DNA from: an uncultured Lachnospiraceae bacterium
GTDB taxonomy: Bacteria > Bacillota > Clostridia > Lachnospirales > Lachnospiraceae
Assembly: GCA_902776305.1 (NCBI GenBank)
Contig: CACYPS010000020.1
Span: 1 to 64,000, forward strand
DNA length: 64,000 nt
Reading direction: 5' to 3'
Shown: one piece after another, positions 43,612-51,952 of the stretch
Position numbering within the stretch: position 1 is the first letter of the stretch
Layout: each line of letters starts with the position of its first letter
Made by a program: the position numbers and the translations under genes
The notes under the pieces: generated by a model
What the model was told of the DNA's origin: nothing
Database searches by the model: none
What the model saw: only the letters and a program-made list of their open reading frames with translations

Positions 43612-43723
43612 GGCGGTGGGTTGGATTCGAACCAACTACACCTGCGTGATAGCAGATTGCTGTTACAATCCCGGGCAGGATTCCTTTTTTTCTCAGTGCT
43701 CTGCCTATTGAGCTACCACCGCC
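43612..43723 (-). ncRNA. tRNA-like RNA unit A (first of the run)
   Basis: 112 bases closed by an 8-bp stem GGCGGTGG / CCACCGCC. It has a canonical D-arm (TAGCTCAATAGGCAGAGCA) and a perfect T-arm (GTTGG-TTCGAAT-CCAAC). Between them, where a tRNA has an anticodon arm and variable loop, lie about 60 bases. These contain an A-rich stretch, a hairpin AATCC/GGATT, the TAACAGCAA motif, and an aspartate-tRNA-like arm (TCTGC-TATCAC-GCAGG) whose loop is one base short. A tRNA finder might call it, but the length and insert argue for a tRNA mimic such as a YrlA-type Y RNA. Confidence 0.6.
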
Positions 43724-43822
43724 AAATTATTTTGTCCATCCTCACTGTAGCACGGAATAAGTACTGTGTCATTTAACTTGCAGTATAAAGCAGGGCTTTT
43801 GCGGTTGTGACAGCCACAAAAA

Positions 43823-43863
43823 GCGAGCCCCGCAAGTCATCCTCGATGGCTTGTGGGGCTCGC
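43823..43863. repeat. Dispersed palindrome family 1, copy 4
   Basis: Arms of about 19 bases (GCGAGCCCCGCAAGTCATC and near-complement) with a 3-base loop, preceded by AAAAA. It lies downstream of the two small peptide genes on the minus strand, with a T-run on that side, so it can serve as their terminator. Confidence 0.75.
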
Positions 43864-43935
43864 TTGTCTATATTCATACTTATATATTTCTTGCTGTTTC
43901 TTATGCTTTTTTTCCTGCATTCGCCGGGCTTGCGC

Positions 43936-44037
43936 TTACGCGTTGGCGCCGACTGCCTCCATTGTATAGCTGGAAACTACGTTTGCTGCAAGAAGTCCAA
44001 GGCTTGCTACACCGATAAGAGCTACGATCATTGTCAT
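43936..44037 (-). CDS. 33-residue hydrophobic peptide, copy 1
   Basis: ATG 44037 to TAA 43936, with GGAGG nine bases upstream. The peptide begins MTMIVALIGVASLGLLAA and ends SYTMEAVGANA. The first 20 residues are strongly hydrophobic, like a signal or membrane segment; the tail is short and mildly acidic. No Cys, so not a cyclic-lactone type. It differs from copy 2 by one residue (Ser for Thr at position 12). Identity between copies drops sharply outside the coding sequence, evidence that it is translated. Possible roles are signal peptide, bacteriocin or small membrane toxin; none is shown. Confidence 0.65.
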   Translation of the reverse strand: MTMIVALIGVASLGLLAANVVSSYTMEAVGANA

Positions 44038-44180
44038 TTTTTTGTCCTCCATCTTAACTTTCTTTTTTATATTTCAATTTTCTGTGATTGTCTTCAATAG
44101 TTTACTCAAACTTCCCACTCCATTCCTACATTACAGTCGATATCATTAAAAATGCAATCGGAGCGGCGTCGTCGAGCGGC

Positions 44181-44228
44181 CGGTACTTTAAAAATTCGAG
44201 CTTCAGCGATGAATTTTTATTAGTACCG
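44181..44228 (-). promoter_or_regulatory. Hairpin between the two peptide genes
   Basis: Inverted repeat with arms of about 17 bases (CGGTACT..AAAAATTC and its complement) and a 13-base loop. It sits between peptide copy 2 (upstream) and copy 1. It may set the relative yields of the two peptides or act in RNA processing. Confidence 0.5.
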
Positions 44229-44331
44229 CTGCCAGCGAGACCGAGCGAAATAAGTGAGATAGGAAATCTTCGATTTCCGTGATCGAACTTATGCTGTGCA
44301 GCGTCCCGACGATGGTTCGTCAGGCCCGCAC

Positions 44332-44433
44332 TTATGCGTTGGCGCCGACTGCCTCCATTGTATAGCTGGAAACTACGTTTGCTGCAAGAAGTCCAAGGGT
44401 TGCTACACCGATAAGAGCTACGATCATTGTCAT
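44332..44433 (-). CDS. 33-residue hydrophobic peptide, copy 2
   Basis: ATG 44433 to TAA 44332, with AAGAAGGA upstream. It begins MTMIVALIGVATLGLLAA and ends with the same tail as copy 1. It is the promoter-proximal copy on the minus strand. The lack of drift between the two copies implies recent duplication or selection. The peptide is too short for usual gene callers. Confidence 0.65.
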   Translation of the reverse strand: MTMIVALIGVATLGLLAANVVSSYTMEAVGANA

Positions 44434-44439
44434 TTTTTT

Positions 44440-44720
44440 ATCCTTCTTTCTATATTCATTTTCGTTCTGTTTTATTATTGCTTGATAATCCCCGGTATTT
44501 TGTTTACCGGTAATGCGATTATCTGTGTCTATATACGGCCTCCCTGACAGCGGGGCTAATCATTTTTAAAATTTTTTACAGAAGGTTTTTGCAGAAGAAA
44601 AAAGAAGAGGGCTTTCAAAGTAGACAAGGCGTGCAGGATCGGCAGGGACCGGCAGACTTTTCTGACAGCTCGATGTCCGGGCTTCCGTGCTCGGTTCATT
44701 GCAGACAGTGTGAATTTATA
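44440..44720. other. Intergenic region, upstream of the peptide genes
   Basis: About 280 bases with a small hairpin CCGGTA/TACCGG near 44492-44513 and otherwise no recognised gene. It should hold the promoter for the peptide genes on the minus strand, but I cannot place it with confidence. Confidence 0.4.
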
Positions 44721-44758
44721 GTATCATAAAAAGTAATTCAAAGAGGAGAACGGGATGC
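44721..44758 (+). promoter_or_regulatory. Leader of the broken peptidase paralogue
   Basis: Nearly identical to the leader of the intact peptidase at 12853-12891: TATCAT, AAAAGTAATTC, AAAGAGGAG, CGGGATGC. The promoter and leader are preserved although the gene behind them is destroyed, so an RNA may still be made. Confidence 0.6.
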
Positions 44759-44833
44759 GCAGGGATTCGTTGTGGAATTATGTCAGCTATCACAGATCCG
44801 AATCCTGCGCCGACTCTCGCGAGCGAGACTTGA

Positions 44834-45477
44834 AATGTAGGGAGAACAGGTCTGGACCTTTCCGAGCGATACCTTGCCTGGTATGTTGCACAGCCCGTAC
44901 CTGAGAACATAAGCCGCTCGCAGGCCGGCGAAGGTCTCCACCTGTACGACGAAAATCCCAACAACATCTTCCTGTACGGCGGAAAAGGAAAGTGCGCCGG
45001 TACCCTCTTTGCCCAGGGCATCGGGCCTGTTTCTGAGAGCGAGTATCCTTATCGGGGGCTCGAGGGAAATCTTGCCATACCCGGCGGGCTTGTGGCCCCG
45101 GATGGCACGACGAAGGATGCGAACGGTGGTGACTGGGGAATTGTCGATGAAAATGGCCTGCACACAGGCTACTTTTATCTCTCGTACTACGACACCAGCA
45201 TTGGCGTTCTCGAGAGCTTTGACTTTGATCTGTGCGAAAACCATGACCAGAAGAATGCATTGCAGCTGGATTATATGCCCGCATCTTCGGATGACTGGTC
45301 GCAAAAAAGTAATACCCCTATTTGGTGCGCGAACGTCTTCACTCTTGATAAGGACATGCGCATCGATGAGGTTGCAACGCGTTTCTCGATGAATGAAGAC
45401 GTGCCGTTAACAGGGTTCACGGTCATCTTCGACATCTACCGGCAGAGAGAACCACGATGACAGGAGCTGACGCCTGA
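44834..45477 (+). pseudogene. Deletion derivative of the papain-like peptidase
   Basis: The frame matches the peptidase at 9775-12819 in three blocks. It begins at LDLSERYLAWYVAQPV with no signal peptide, propeptide or catalytic Cys. It then jumps from YPYRGLEGNL directly to PGGLVAPDGTTKDANG, losing about 210 residues including the catalytic His and Asn. After VIFDIYRQ it jumps to the equivalent of the final codons (RENHDDRS) out of frame. Its 3' flank matches the intact gene's direct repeat. The remaining product cannot be a protease. Confidence 0.88.
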
Positions 45478-45546
45478 GAAGATCAATATGTTAATATAGG
45501 CTGTCTCATGAATAGGTAATATTCAGAAGACAGCCTTCGCATAAAG

Positions 45547-45580
45547 AAGGGGTTGTCACTTATGCGACAGCCCCCTTTTC
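45547..45580 (+). terminator. Terminator-like hairpin after the peptidase remnant
   Basis: Stem AAGGGGTTGTC / GACAGCCCCCTT with a short loop and TTTTCG after it. Confidence 0.65.
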
Positions 45581-45689
45581 GTCATTTGGCAACTGATTAG
45601 TGTCCAAAATAAGGTATAATCAAATACAGACGTGTGAACATCATCAACCTATCAGATGAAGCGAAATTGGAAGGGGAAGAGTATACTCA

Positions 45690-47195
45690 ATGGAATGGTT
45701 TTGGTATATCATTGCATCTATAGGTGCGGGAATCGGAACGGGGCTTGCCGGATTGTCGGCAGCAACGGTAATGGTGCCGATCCTGATCGTCCTGTGTCCG
45801 TCTTTCTCAGGCGAAACGGGAGCATATCAGGCAACAGCGATTGCACTTGCATCGGATATTCTCGGTTCAGCAGTTACGACCTATACTTATGCAAAGAATA
45901 GAAATATTGATTTAAAGCGCGGGTGGATTATGCTCACCTGCATTCTCACTATGTGCACGGTCGGCAGCTATGTGGCTTTTCTCGCCGGAAATGTGGTACT
46001 CGGAAGTTTCACGTTGTTTCTCACATTTTTCATTGGTATTCGCTTTTTGGTCAAGCCGGATACAAGCCGGAAAGAACAGGCTCTGAAAGGAGAGAAACTT
46101 GACGGGAAGGGGATAGCTATCTCCCTGTTCTTCGGCCTTACCATCGGTTTCGGCACCGGCTTTGTCGGAACGGGCGGCGGAATGATGATGCTTGTGGTTT
46201 TTACGGCTTTTCTCGGAATGGAACTCAAGACTGCTGTGGGTACAAGCACCTTTATTATGACCTTCACGGCGCTGATCGCCTCTGTCAGCCATATTCTGAT
46301 CCATCCGGCCATATTACTTGAGAAATGGCACGTGATGGTCTTGTGCATTGCGGTCGCTACTGTTTCTTCTCTTGTATCAGCCCGTTTTGCCAATCGGGTG
46401 AACAATCGAACTGTAGGACTTGTTACAGGAACAGTCCTGACTTTCCTCGGCGGATCTATGCTCCTTCTTAATTTCTGGCCGCAGATTTCAGTTTTTCCGT
46501 TACCTGTGCAGACGCTGAAATGCTTTGGGCGGCTGCTCCTGTATATCATTCCATGTGTTATGATCCTGCTTCCGATTCGATTTCTGACAAAAGTTCCATC
46601 CTACGTGTTTCGGAAGCTTCTGCACGTCGTTGCATTCACCTGTTTCACCATAATGATGCTGGCGGCAGAATGCTGGCAGTCTGCCGCACTGACTTCTGTA
46701 CTGATTGCGGTGCTGATTTATCCGCTGCTGTCTCTTTTCGAGCAGGAGAACTGGTACGGAAAACTGTTTGTCGAAAAGTCGACCGGAGAAATTAAGCGAA
46801 GCCTTCTCATGCTGTTTTTTATGTTTGCCGCAGTGATCTGTGTGTCGTGGGGATTATTTCATAATCCGCATGCCGCAACAACTTCTATTTTGATGTGGGG
46901 CGTGGGTGATGCAGCGGCTGCTTTAGTCGGTATACCTTTTGGAAAACATAAGGTGAATATCGGACCGATGAGCGGAAAAAAATCGTGGGAGGGATCGTAC
47001 GCAATGTTCCTCATTTCGACACTGGTGGGTCTTGGGGTTCTATGGCTGCACTTCGGATACTCAGCGGATAAGTCTTTGCTCTGTGCGCTGACGATGGCTG
47101 CCGCAGGAACCGTTACCGAAATGATTTCTCCCAGTGAGTGGGATACGGTTACGGTTCCCGTGACAATGCTTATCATCGCGCTCATTATTTACTAA
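45690..47195 (+). CDS. TSUP transporter fused to a dolichol/phytol-kinase-like domain
   Basis: 501 residues, all membrane. Residues 1-265 are a complete TSUP (TauE/SafE) transporter with GIGTGLAGLSAATVMVPIL at the start and TIGFGTGFVGTGGGMMMLVVF in the second half. Residues 285-501 match the CTP-dependent polyprenol/phytol kinase and CDP-diglyceride synthase-like fold: PSYVFRKLLHVVAF, then GVGDAAAALVGIPFGKHKV, SGKKSWEGSYAMF and a final EMISPSEWDTVTVPV segment. The two parts are normally separate proteins. The frame is continuous with no sign of error. The role is unknown; a linked anion export and lipid phosphorylation function is speculation. Confidence 0.82.
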   Translation: MEWFWYIIASIGAGIGTGLAGLSAATVMVPILIVLCPSFSGETGAYQATAIALASDILGSAVTTYTYAKNRNIDLKRGWIMLTCILTMCTVGSYVAFLAGNVVLGSFTLFLTFFIGIRFLVKPDTSRKEQALKGEKLDGKGIAISLFFGLTIGFGTGFVGTGGGMMMLVVFTAFLGMELKTAVGTSTFIMTFTALIASVSHILIHPAILLEKWHVMVLCIAVATVSSLVSARFANRVNNRTVGLVTGTVLTFLGGSMLLLNFWPQISVFPLPVQTLKCFGRLLLYIIPCVMILLPIRFLTKVPSYVFRKLLHVVAFTCFTIMMLAAECWQSAALTSVLIAVLIYPLLSLFEQENWYGKLFVEKSTGEIKRSLLMLFFMFAAVICVSWGLFHNPHAATTSILMWGVGDAAAALVGIPFGKHKVNIGPMSGKKSWEGSYAMFLISTLVGLGVLWLHFGYSADKSLLCALTMAAAGTVTEMISPSEWDTVTVPVTMLIIALIIY

Positions 47196-47201
47196 AATGT
47201 C

Positions 47202-50200
47202 TCACACCACGATCTCCACCTTACTCCCGCCGGTCTTTTCCTTGGTCACCACAATCTGCTTCTCTATCTTCTCCTTCAGCTCCGCCACATGCGAGATGAT
47301 TCCCACCAGGCGATTATTCTCCGACAGACTCATGAGTGTCGTTATTGCCTGCCTGAGCGATTCCTCGTCGAGAGATCCGAACCCCTCGTCCACGAACATA
47401 GTGTCAAGCCGGATCCCGCCCGCGGAGGACTGTATCTCATCCGAAAGACCGAGCGCCAGAGAAAGCGATGCCTTGAAAGATTCACCGCCGGAGAGTGTTC
47501 TGACACTGCGCTCCGTTCCGTTGTAGTGATCAAGGACGTCCAGCTCCAGACCGCTTTGAGCCTGATTGCTCTCCGCCGTCTTCCGCCGTTTCAGCTCATA
47601 TTGGTTTCCTGACATGGCAAGAAATCTTCTGTTTGCCCGCGCAATGATCCGGTCAAAATACGTGGTCTGGACATAGGTCTCCAGCATGATTTTCTCTTTC
47701 CCTGTCAATCGTCCGTTTGCCGTATCGGAGAGAGCCTTGACCCATTGATATCGGGATTCCAGTTTCGTAAGCTCAGCCGATCCTTCTTTGATATGCTTCA
47801 ATATCTCGGAATTGTTGCTCAGACGGGAAAATACCTGCTTCGCCCTCTCTTCGTCGCGGCTAGCGCGCGCATCGAGTTCCTTTTTCTCTGCAAGAAGCTT
47901 TTCCCTCTCGACAACTTTCTTTTCGGCGATCTGCTTCTTCAGCTGGTCGATTCGAGCCTTTCTCCCGGCCAGATCCGTCCTGCCGGCGTCGTAGAGATCC
48001 TTAGTATCCTTGATGGCCTTCTCAAAGTCTCCCTTCTGTTTCTCATCTTTCGCCTGCTGTTCCCGGGCTTCCCGCTCACTGGCATAGACAAGATCCCCGG
48101 AGTAAGTGTCGATTTCTGTCTGTCTGCTATTCTGCTCTTTGGAAAGGTTTTCAACGAGCTCACTCTGTTCCGCAAGCTCCTGCTCCCTCTCCTTAAGATC
48201 ATCCTCGGCTTTGGGAATCTGTTCGTCGAGATCTTTCCTTCTTTTCAGTCGTTCGTCTTCTTTGCTAATATCCTCCACTATCTTCGAAAGCGTCCGGCTC
48301 TCATCTTCCATCTCATCCTTCGTTTTTGTGATGATCTGCGCCAGAGCTGCCAGATCTTCTTCGGACAATGACAGGTGATCCCGCATCTGGGCAAGCTGTC
48401 CGTCAAGACGGCTCACATCCTCTTTCAGGGTGTCATATTCTTTTTGGGCGTTCTCGAGCTTTGCTTTTATAGCGTCCCGCTCTGCCGACATTTTGTTTCT
48501 TGTTTTCTCCGCTGCCTGCCGGTTCTCGTAAGTCAGTTTTTCGGTAAGCTCTCTGAGCTGCTTTTCCAGACTTTCTTTCTCGGCACCGACAGTTGCGGTT
48601 TCTTTTTCTAAACGCTGGAAGGCTTCCCGGCTCTCGGTCAGCTTTTTCTTTAAATCAGGCAGCTTTTTCTCGAGTTCTTTTTTCCGGAAAATGCGCTTCT
48701 CCTCCTCCTCAAGCTGCCTGTTAGTGCTAATAATGGCTTTGCCGGTCTCATTTTTTAATTCGGAAACTTTCGCATCCGCATCTTCAAATGTACATTCCCC
48801 AAGCAGTTCCTCAATCCGCTCGCTTGCATCTTTCTGCTTCGCTTCTTTTGCAATTTTCAGATCCCCCGCTCTCCTGCTCGCCGACTCTTCATCTTGTTTA
48901 TCCTTTTTGGCTATCTTCTCAGCCTTTTCCAAAGCCGCTTCCGTAGGCGCTTCGGGGGATTTTCCGGCCGGCATCGGATGCTCGATAGAACCGCAGACCG
49001 GGCACGGTACGCCGGGACGGAGCGTCTCCGCCAGTATGCCCGCCTGCTCATCCAGAAAGGCACGGTGCAGATGCTGATATTTGCCCTGACTGAGCTCTGC
49101 CTTTGCTGCCGCTGCCTCATACTTCGCTTTCGCATCATCATACTGAACGCACAGTTCTTTATATTCGGCCAGTACATCCTGCAGCTTTTCAATGTCCTTT
49201 TCCTGCTTCCGTTGCTTATTCAAAATACCGGTCAATTTTTCCCGGTTCACTTCAGCATCCGCAAGTTCCCCGAGCTCTTTTTCACATTTTGAATAGTCTT
49301 TCTCCAGGGCGTCGCACTTTTCTTTTTCCTGCTCTTTGGAAGAGTCAGCTTTCAAAAGAGCACTGCATTTATCCTTAAAAGCCTGACGCTTGGTTTCAAG
49401 ATTCGTGTATTCCGGCAGCTCTGCTTCAATCTGCGCAATCTGTTTCTGAAGTGTTTCAGCTTCTGCCTGGCTTTCCTGCGCTTTTTTGAGCGCTTCCTTT
49501 GACAAAGCAAGGCTCTTTTCTTTCTTACATCTATCCCCGGAAAGCTTCTCATAGGATGTCAGCTGTTTATAGCGCTTATCTAATTCACCTAACCTGTTTT
49601 CTGCCTCTTTTTTCTGCCCTTCCAGACGCTCCTTCAGCTCTCCTGCATTTTCCAGAGTATTCCTCTCCCTGCGTTTATCCTCGAGCGATTTTCGAGCGGT
49701 GGTCACGGCGTCATTTGCTTTCTCTTTTTTCTTCTCCTCGTCGGAAAGCTTCCTTGCGCCTTCCGCCTGATCCTTCCGAAGCTCTTCTCTCTTTGCATAT
49801 TTCGGGAATTGTGACCTGCGTGCGGTAATCTCCTCCGCCAGACGGTCTATGTCAGGCTGTCGTTTTCCGGCAAGCTCCCATGCCTCCTTCTGCTTTGCGA
49901 CTTCAGTTTCTTTTTCGGCATATTCCGATTTCTGCGTTTGCAGATCTTTATTCAGATTTTCAAGCTGCTCCGCGAGTTGCAATTCTCCCTGAATACTTCC
50001 CAGTCTGGACTTGGTTTCACTGATACGATTCTTAAGCGTCTCCTGTGTATCCTCATCTTCAAGAATCATTTCACTCAGAAGACTAATTACCTCATCTGTG
50101 GGCAGCTGCCCCTCTCCGGCCTTTGTTGCTTTAGAAAATGCAGCACTTCTCTCATCGCATTTGATACCGCTCAGATATTGTTTTATGCTTCTCTTCCTGT

Positions 50201-50801
50201 CGGCACAGTCGCGGTCGAGATCGCCGGCCGCCTTTTTGAGCTTCTCCTGAAAGATCTGGTAATACTTCGTCTCGAATATTTGCCGGAATATTGCCTGACG
50301 TTCCTTCGTTCCCGCAAGGAGGAGCTTCAGGAAATCGCCCTGTGCGATCATGGCGATCTGGGTGAACTGACTGCGGTCGATTCCCAGGATCTCCTTTATT
50401 TTGTCCCTGACCTCATTGTTTTTGGTCACCACCTTACCGCCCGGGAGCGTCAGTTCCACTCCTGCCTTCTGGGTGGTAAAACCCTCTCCTTTTAATCGGG
50501 GACGCATATATTCGGGATTGCGCCGCACCGTATATTCCTTATTCCTGTACAAAAATGTCAGGCGGACCTCCGTGGGCGTCTCCGGAGCGGCATATTGGGA
50601 CCGGAACATCCCGGAATCGCGCGTCTCCCCGCTGGCTTCCCCGTAGAGGGCGTAGGTGATGCCGTCAAATATCGTCGTCTTCCCCGCTCCGGTATCGCCG
50701 GTAATGAGGTAAATTCCGCTTGTGCCTAATTTGTCAAAATCCACCACGGTACGGCCTGCATATGGGCCGAATGCAGACATTTCCAATCTTATAGGTCTCA
50801 T
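47202..50801 (-). CDS. sbcC: Exonuclease SbcC (SMC-like ATPase subunit)
   Basis: 1199 residues. Walker A ITGDTGAGKTTIFDGI (about residue 37), long coiled coils, a central zinc hook GVPCPVCGSIEHP (about 620), the ABC signature TLSGGESFKASLSLAL (about 1098) and Walker B LDTMFVDEGFGSLDEE (about 1130). With SbcD it opens hairpins and processes blocked DNA ends. The start overlaps the sbcD stop by four bases (ATGA). The downstream end lies seven bases from the converging TSUP-fusion gene. Confidence 0.96.
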   Translation of the reverse strand: MRPIRLEMSAFGPYAGRTVVDFDKLGTSGIYLITGDTGAGKTTIFDGITYALYGEASGETRDSGMFRSQYAAPETPTEVRLTFLYRNKEYTVRRNPEYMRPRLKGEGFTTQKAGVELTLPGGKVVTKNNEVRDKIKEILGIDRSQFTQIAMIAQGDFLKLLLAGTKERQAIFRQIFETKYYQIFQEKLKKAAGDLDRDCADRKRSIKQYLSGIKCDERSAAFSKATKAGEGQLPTDEVISLLSEMILEDEDTQETLKNRISETKSRLGSIQGELQLAEQLENLNKDLQTQKSEYAEKETEVAKQKEAWELAGKRQPDIDRLAEEITARRSQFPKYAKREELRKDQAEGARKLSDEEKKKEKANDAVTTARKSLEDKRRERNTLENAGELKERLEGQKKEAENRLGELDKRYKQLTSYEKLSGDRCKKEKSLALSKEALKKAQESQAEAETLQKQIAQIEAELPEYTNLETKRQAFKDKCSALLKADSSKEQEKEKCDALEKDYSKCEKELGELADAEVNREKLTGILNKQRKQEKDIEKLQDVLAEYKELCVQYDDAKAKYEAAAAKAELSQGKYQHLHRAFLDEQAGILAETLRPGVPCPVCGSIEHPMPAGKSPEAPTEAALEKAEKIAKKDKQDEESASRRAGDLKIAKEAKQKDASERIEELLGECTFEDADAKVSELKNETGKAIISTNRQLEEEEKRIFRKKELEKKLPDLKKKLTESREAFQRLEKETATVGAEKESLEKQLRELTEKLTYENRQAAEKTRNKMSAERDAIKAKLENAQKEYDTLKEDVSRLDGQLAQMRDHLSLSEEDLAALAQIITKTKDEMEDESRTLSKIVEDISKEDERLKRRKDLDEQIPKAEDDLKEREQELAEQSELVENLSKEQNSRQTEIDTYSGDLVYASEREAREQQAKDEKQKGDFEKAIKDTKDLYDAGRTDLAGRKARIDQLKKQIAEKKVVEREKLLAEKKELDARASRDEERAKQVFSRLSNNSEILKHIKEGSAELTKLESRYQWVKALSDTANGRLTGKEKIMLETYVQTTYFDRIIARANRRFLAMSGNQYELKRRKTAESNQAQSGLELDVLDHYNGTERSVRTLSGGESFKASLSLALGLSDEIQSSAGGIRLDTMFVDEGFGSLDEESLRQAITTLMSLSENNRLVGIISHVAELKEKIEKQIVVTKEKTGGSKVEIVV

Positions 50802-51934
50802 ATTTTTTCCTCCCAGATGCTCTCCATGATCTCTCGGGCAAAATCCTTCTGTTCGTCACTCATGGGCCGCCCGTTCTGATCCTCGTAGAATTCCCCGAAA
50901 AGGACAAGCGGTGATTTGCGGTCAACATCTTCCAGATCGGTCAGTATCCCCGCGGATCTGGTGCGGCTGTTGTTGTAATCCAGGCACATCAGATTGGGGT
51001 AGATGAGCCGCAGCTTCCCGATCGCGTCGGGAATATCCTCTTCATCGGTGAGAGTGATGTGCATATAGTCATCCGTGTCGGTCCCCTCATAATTCGGGCG
51101 GAATGTCAATTCCTCATAGGTACCTTCGATCTCCCTCATGCCCCTCAGCGGATGCAGCGGGACAGTTCTGACAGAGAAATTTTCTTTGTCTTCTATGTCA
51201 ATCACGGTTACCGACTTTTCATGTTTTGCTTCGGAGAAGGAGTATTTTAAGGGCGTCCCGCAGTAGCGGATGCGCTCGGACCCTATGTTCTGGGGACCGT
51301 GAATATGCCCGAGAGCCACATAGTCGAAGCCCTCAAAAACAGCCGCATCTATATTGTCGGTTCCTCCCACGGAGATTTCCTCTGAGTCTGAACGGGTTGC
51401 TCCTGTGACAAATTGGTGCGTGACGAGAATATTCCTCTCGGATCTGTCAATATGAAATGCGTCGACCGCAACGCGAAGCGCGTCATTATAGCTGTCGATC
51501 TTCTCATCCGGAAAAGCCCTGCGCACGTGGGCCGGCTTAACGAATGGGAGCAGGTAGACGTTGACCGGCCCGTGCTCGTCTGTCAGTACGGTCGGTTCTA
51601 TCTCCCCGTTGTACACCGGTGACATATGGATTCCCGCGGAGGAAATCAGGCGGGATGCAAATGCCAGGCGCTCCGGCGAGTCATGATTTCCGCTGATCAG
51701 AAAGACCTGCAGATTGCGCCGGGACAGCCGGACGAGAAACTCATCCAGCATTTCCACCGCTTCGGTAGAAGGGACGCTCTTGTCATAGATGTCTCCGGCG
51801 ATGAGCACGGCATCCGGAGATTCGCTGTCGATCACCTTGAGGATTTCCTGCAGGATGTACTCCTGGTCTTCCGATAAGTTGTAATCAAAGACACGTTTTC
51901 CGAGATGAAGATCGGATAGATGTATAAATTTCAT
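50798..51934 (-). CDS. sbcD: Exonuclease SbcD (Mre11-like nuclease subunit)
   Basis: 378 residues. Metallophosphoesterase motifs are in order: FIHLSDLHLGKRV, LIAGDIYDK, LISGNHDSPERL, ILVTHQFV and ALGHIHGPQNIG. It is the Mn-dependent nuclease partner of SbcC, and the two genes overlap in an ATGA. Confidence 0.96.
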   Translation of the reverse strand: MKFIHLSDLHLGKRVFDYNLSEDQEYILQEILKVIDSESPDAVLIAGDIYDKSVPSTEAVEMLDEFLVRLSRRNLQVFLISGNHDSPERLAFASRLISSAGIHMSPVYNGEIEPTVLTDEHGPVNVYLLPFVKPAHVRRAFPDEKIDSYNDALRVAVDAFHIDRSERNILVTHQFVTGATRSDSEEISVGGTDNIDAAVFEGFDYVALGHIHGPQNIGSERIRYCGTPLKYSFSEAKHEKSVTVIDIEDKENFSVRTVPLHPLRGMREIEGTYEELTFRPNYEGTDTDDYMHITLTDEEDIPDAIGKLRLIYPNLMCLDYNNSRTRSAGILTDLEDVDRKSPLVLFGEFYEDQNGRPMSDEQKDFAREIMESIWEEKI

Positions 51935-51952
51935 GGCTTTTACCTCTTTCTC

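Noticed and set aside
43253..43723. A CRISPR-like or standard tRNA cluster
   Set aside because: Repeats are only two and of hairpin type, spacers are absent, and the tRNA-like units lack full cloverleaf geometry. I favour Y-RNA-like mimics.
43936..44433. AgrD-type cyclic autoinducer peptides
   Set aside because: There is no Cys or Ser-based thiolactone motif and no AgrB-like gene nearby.
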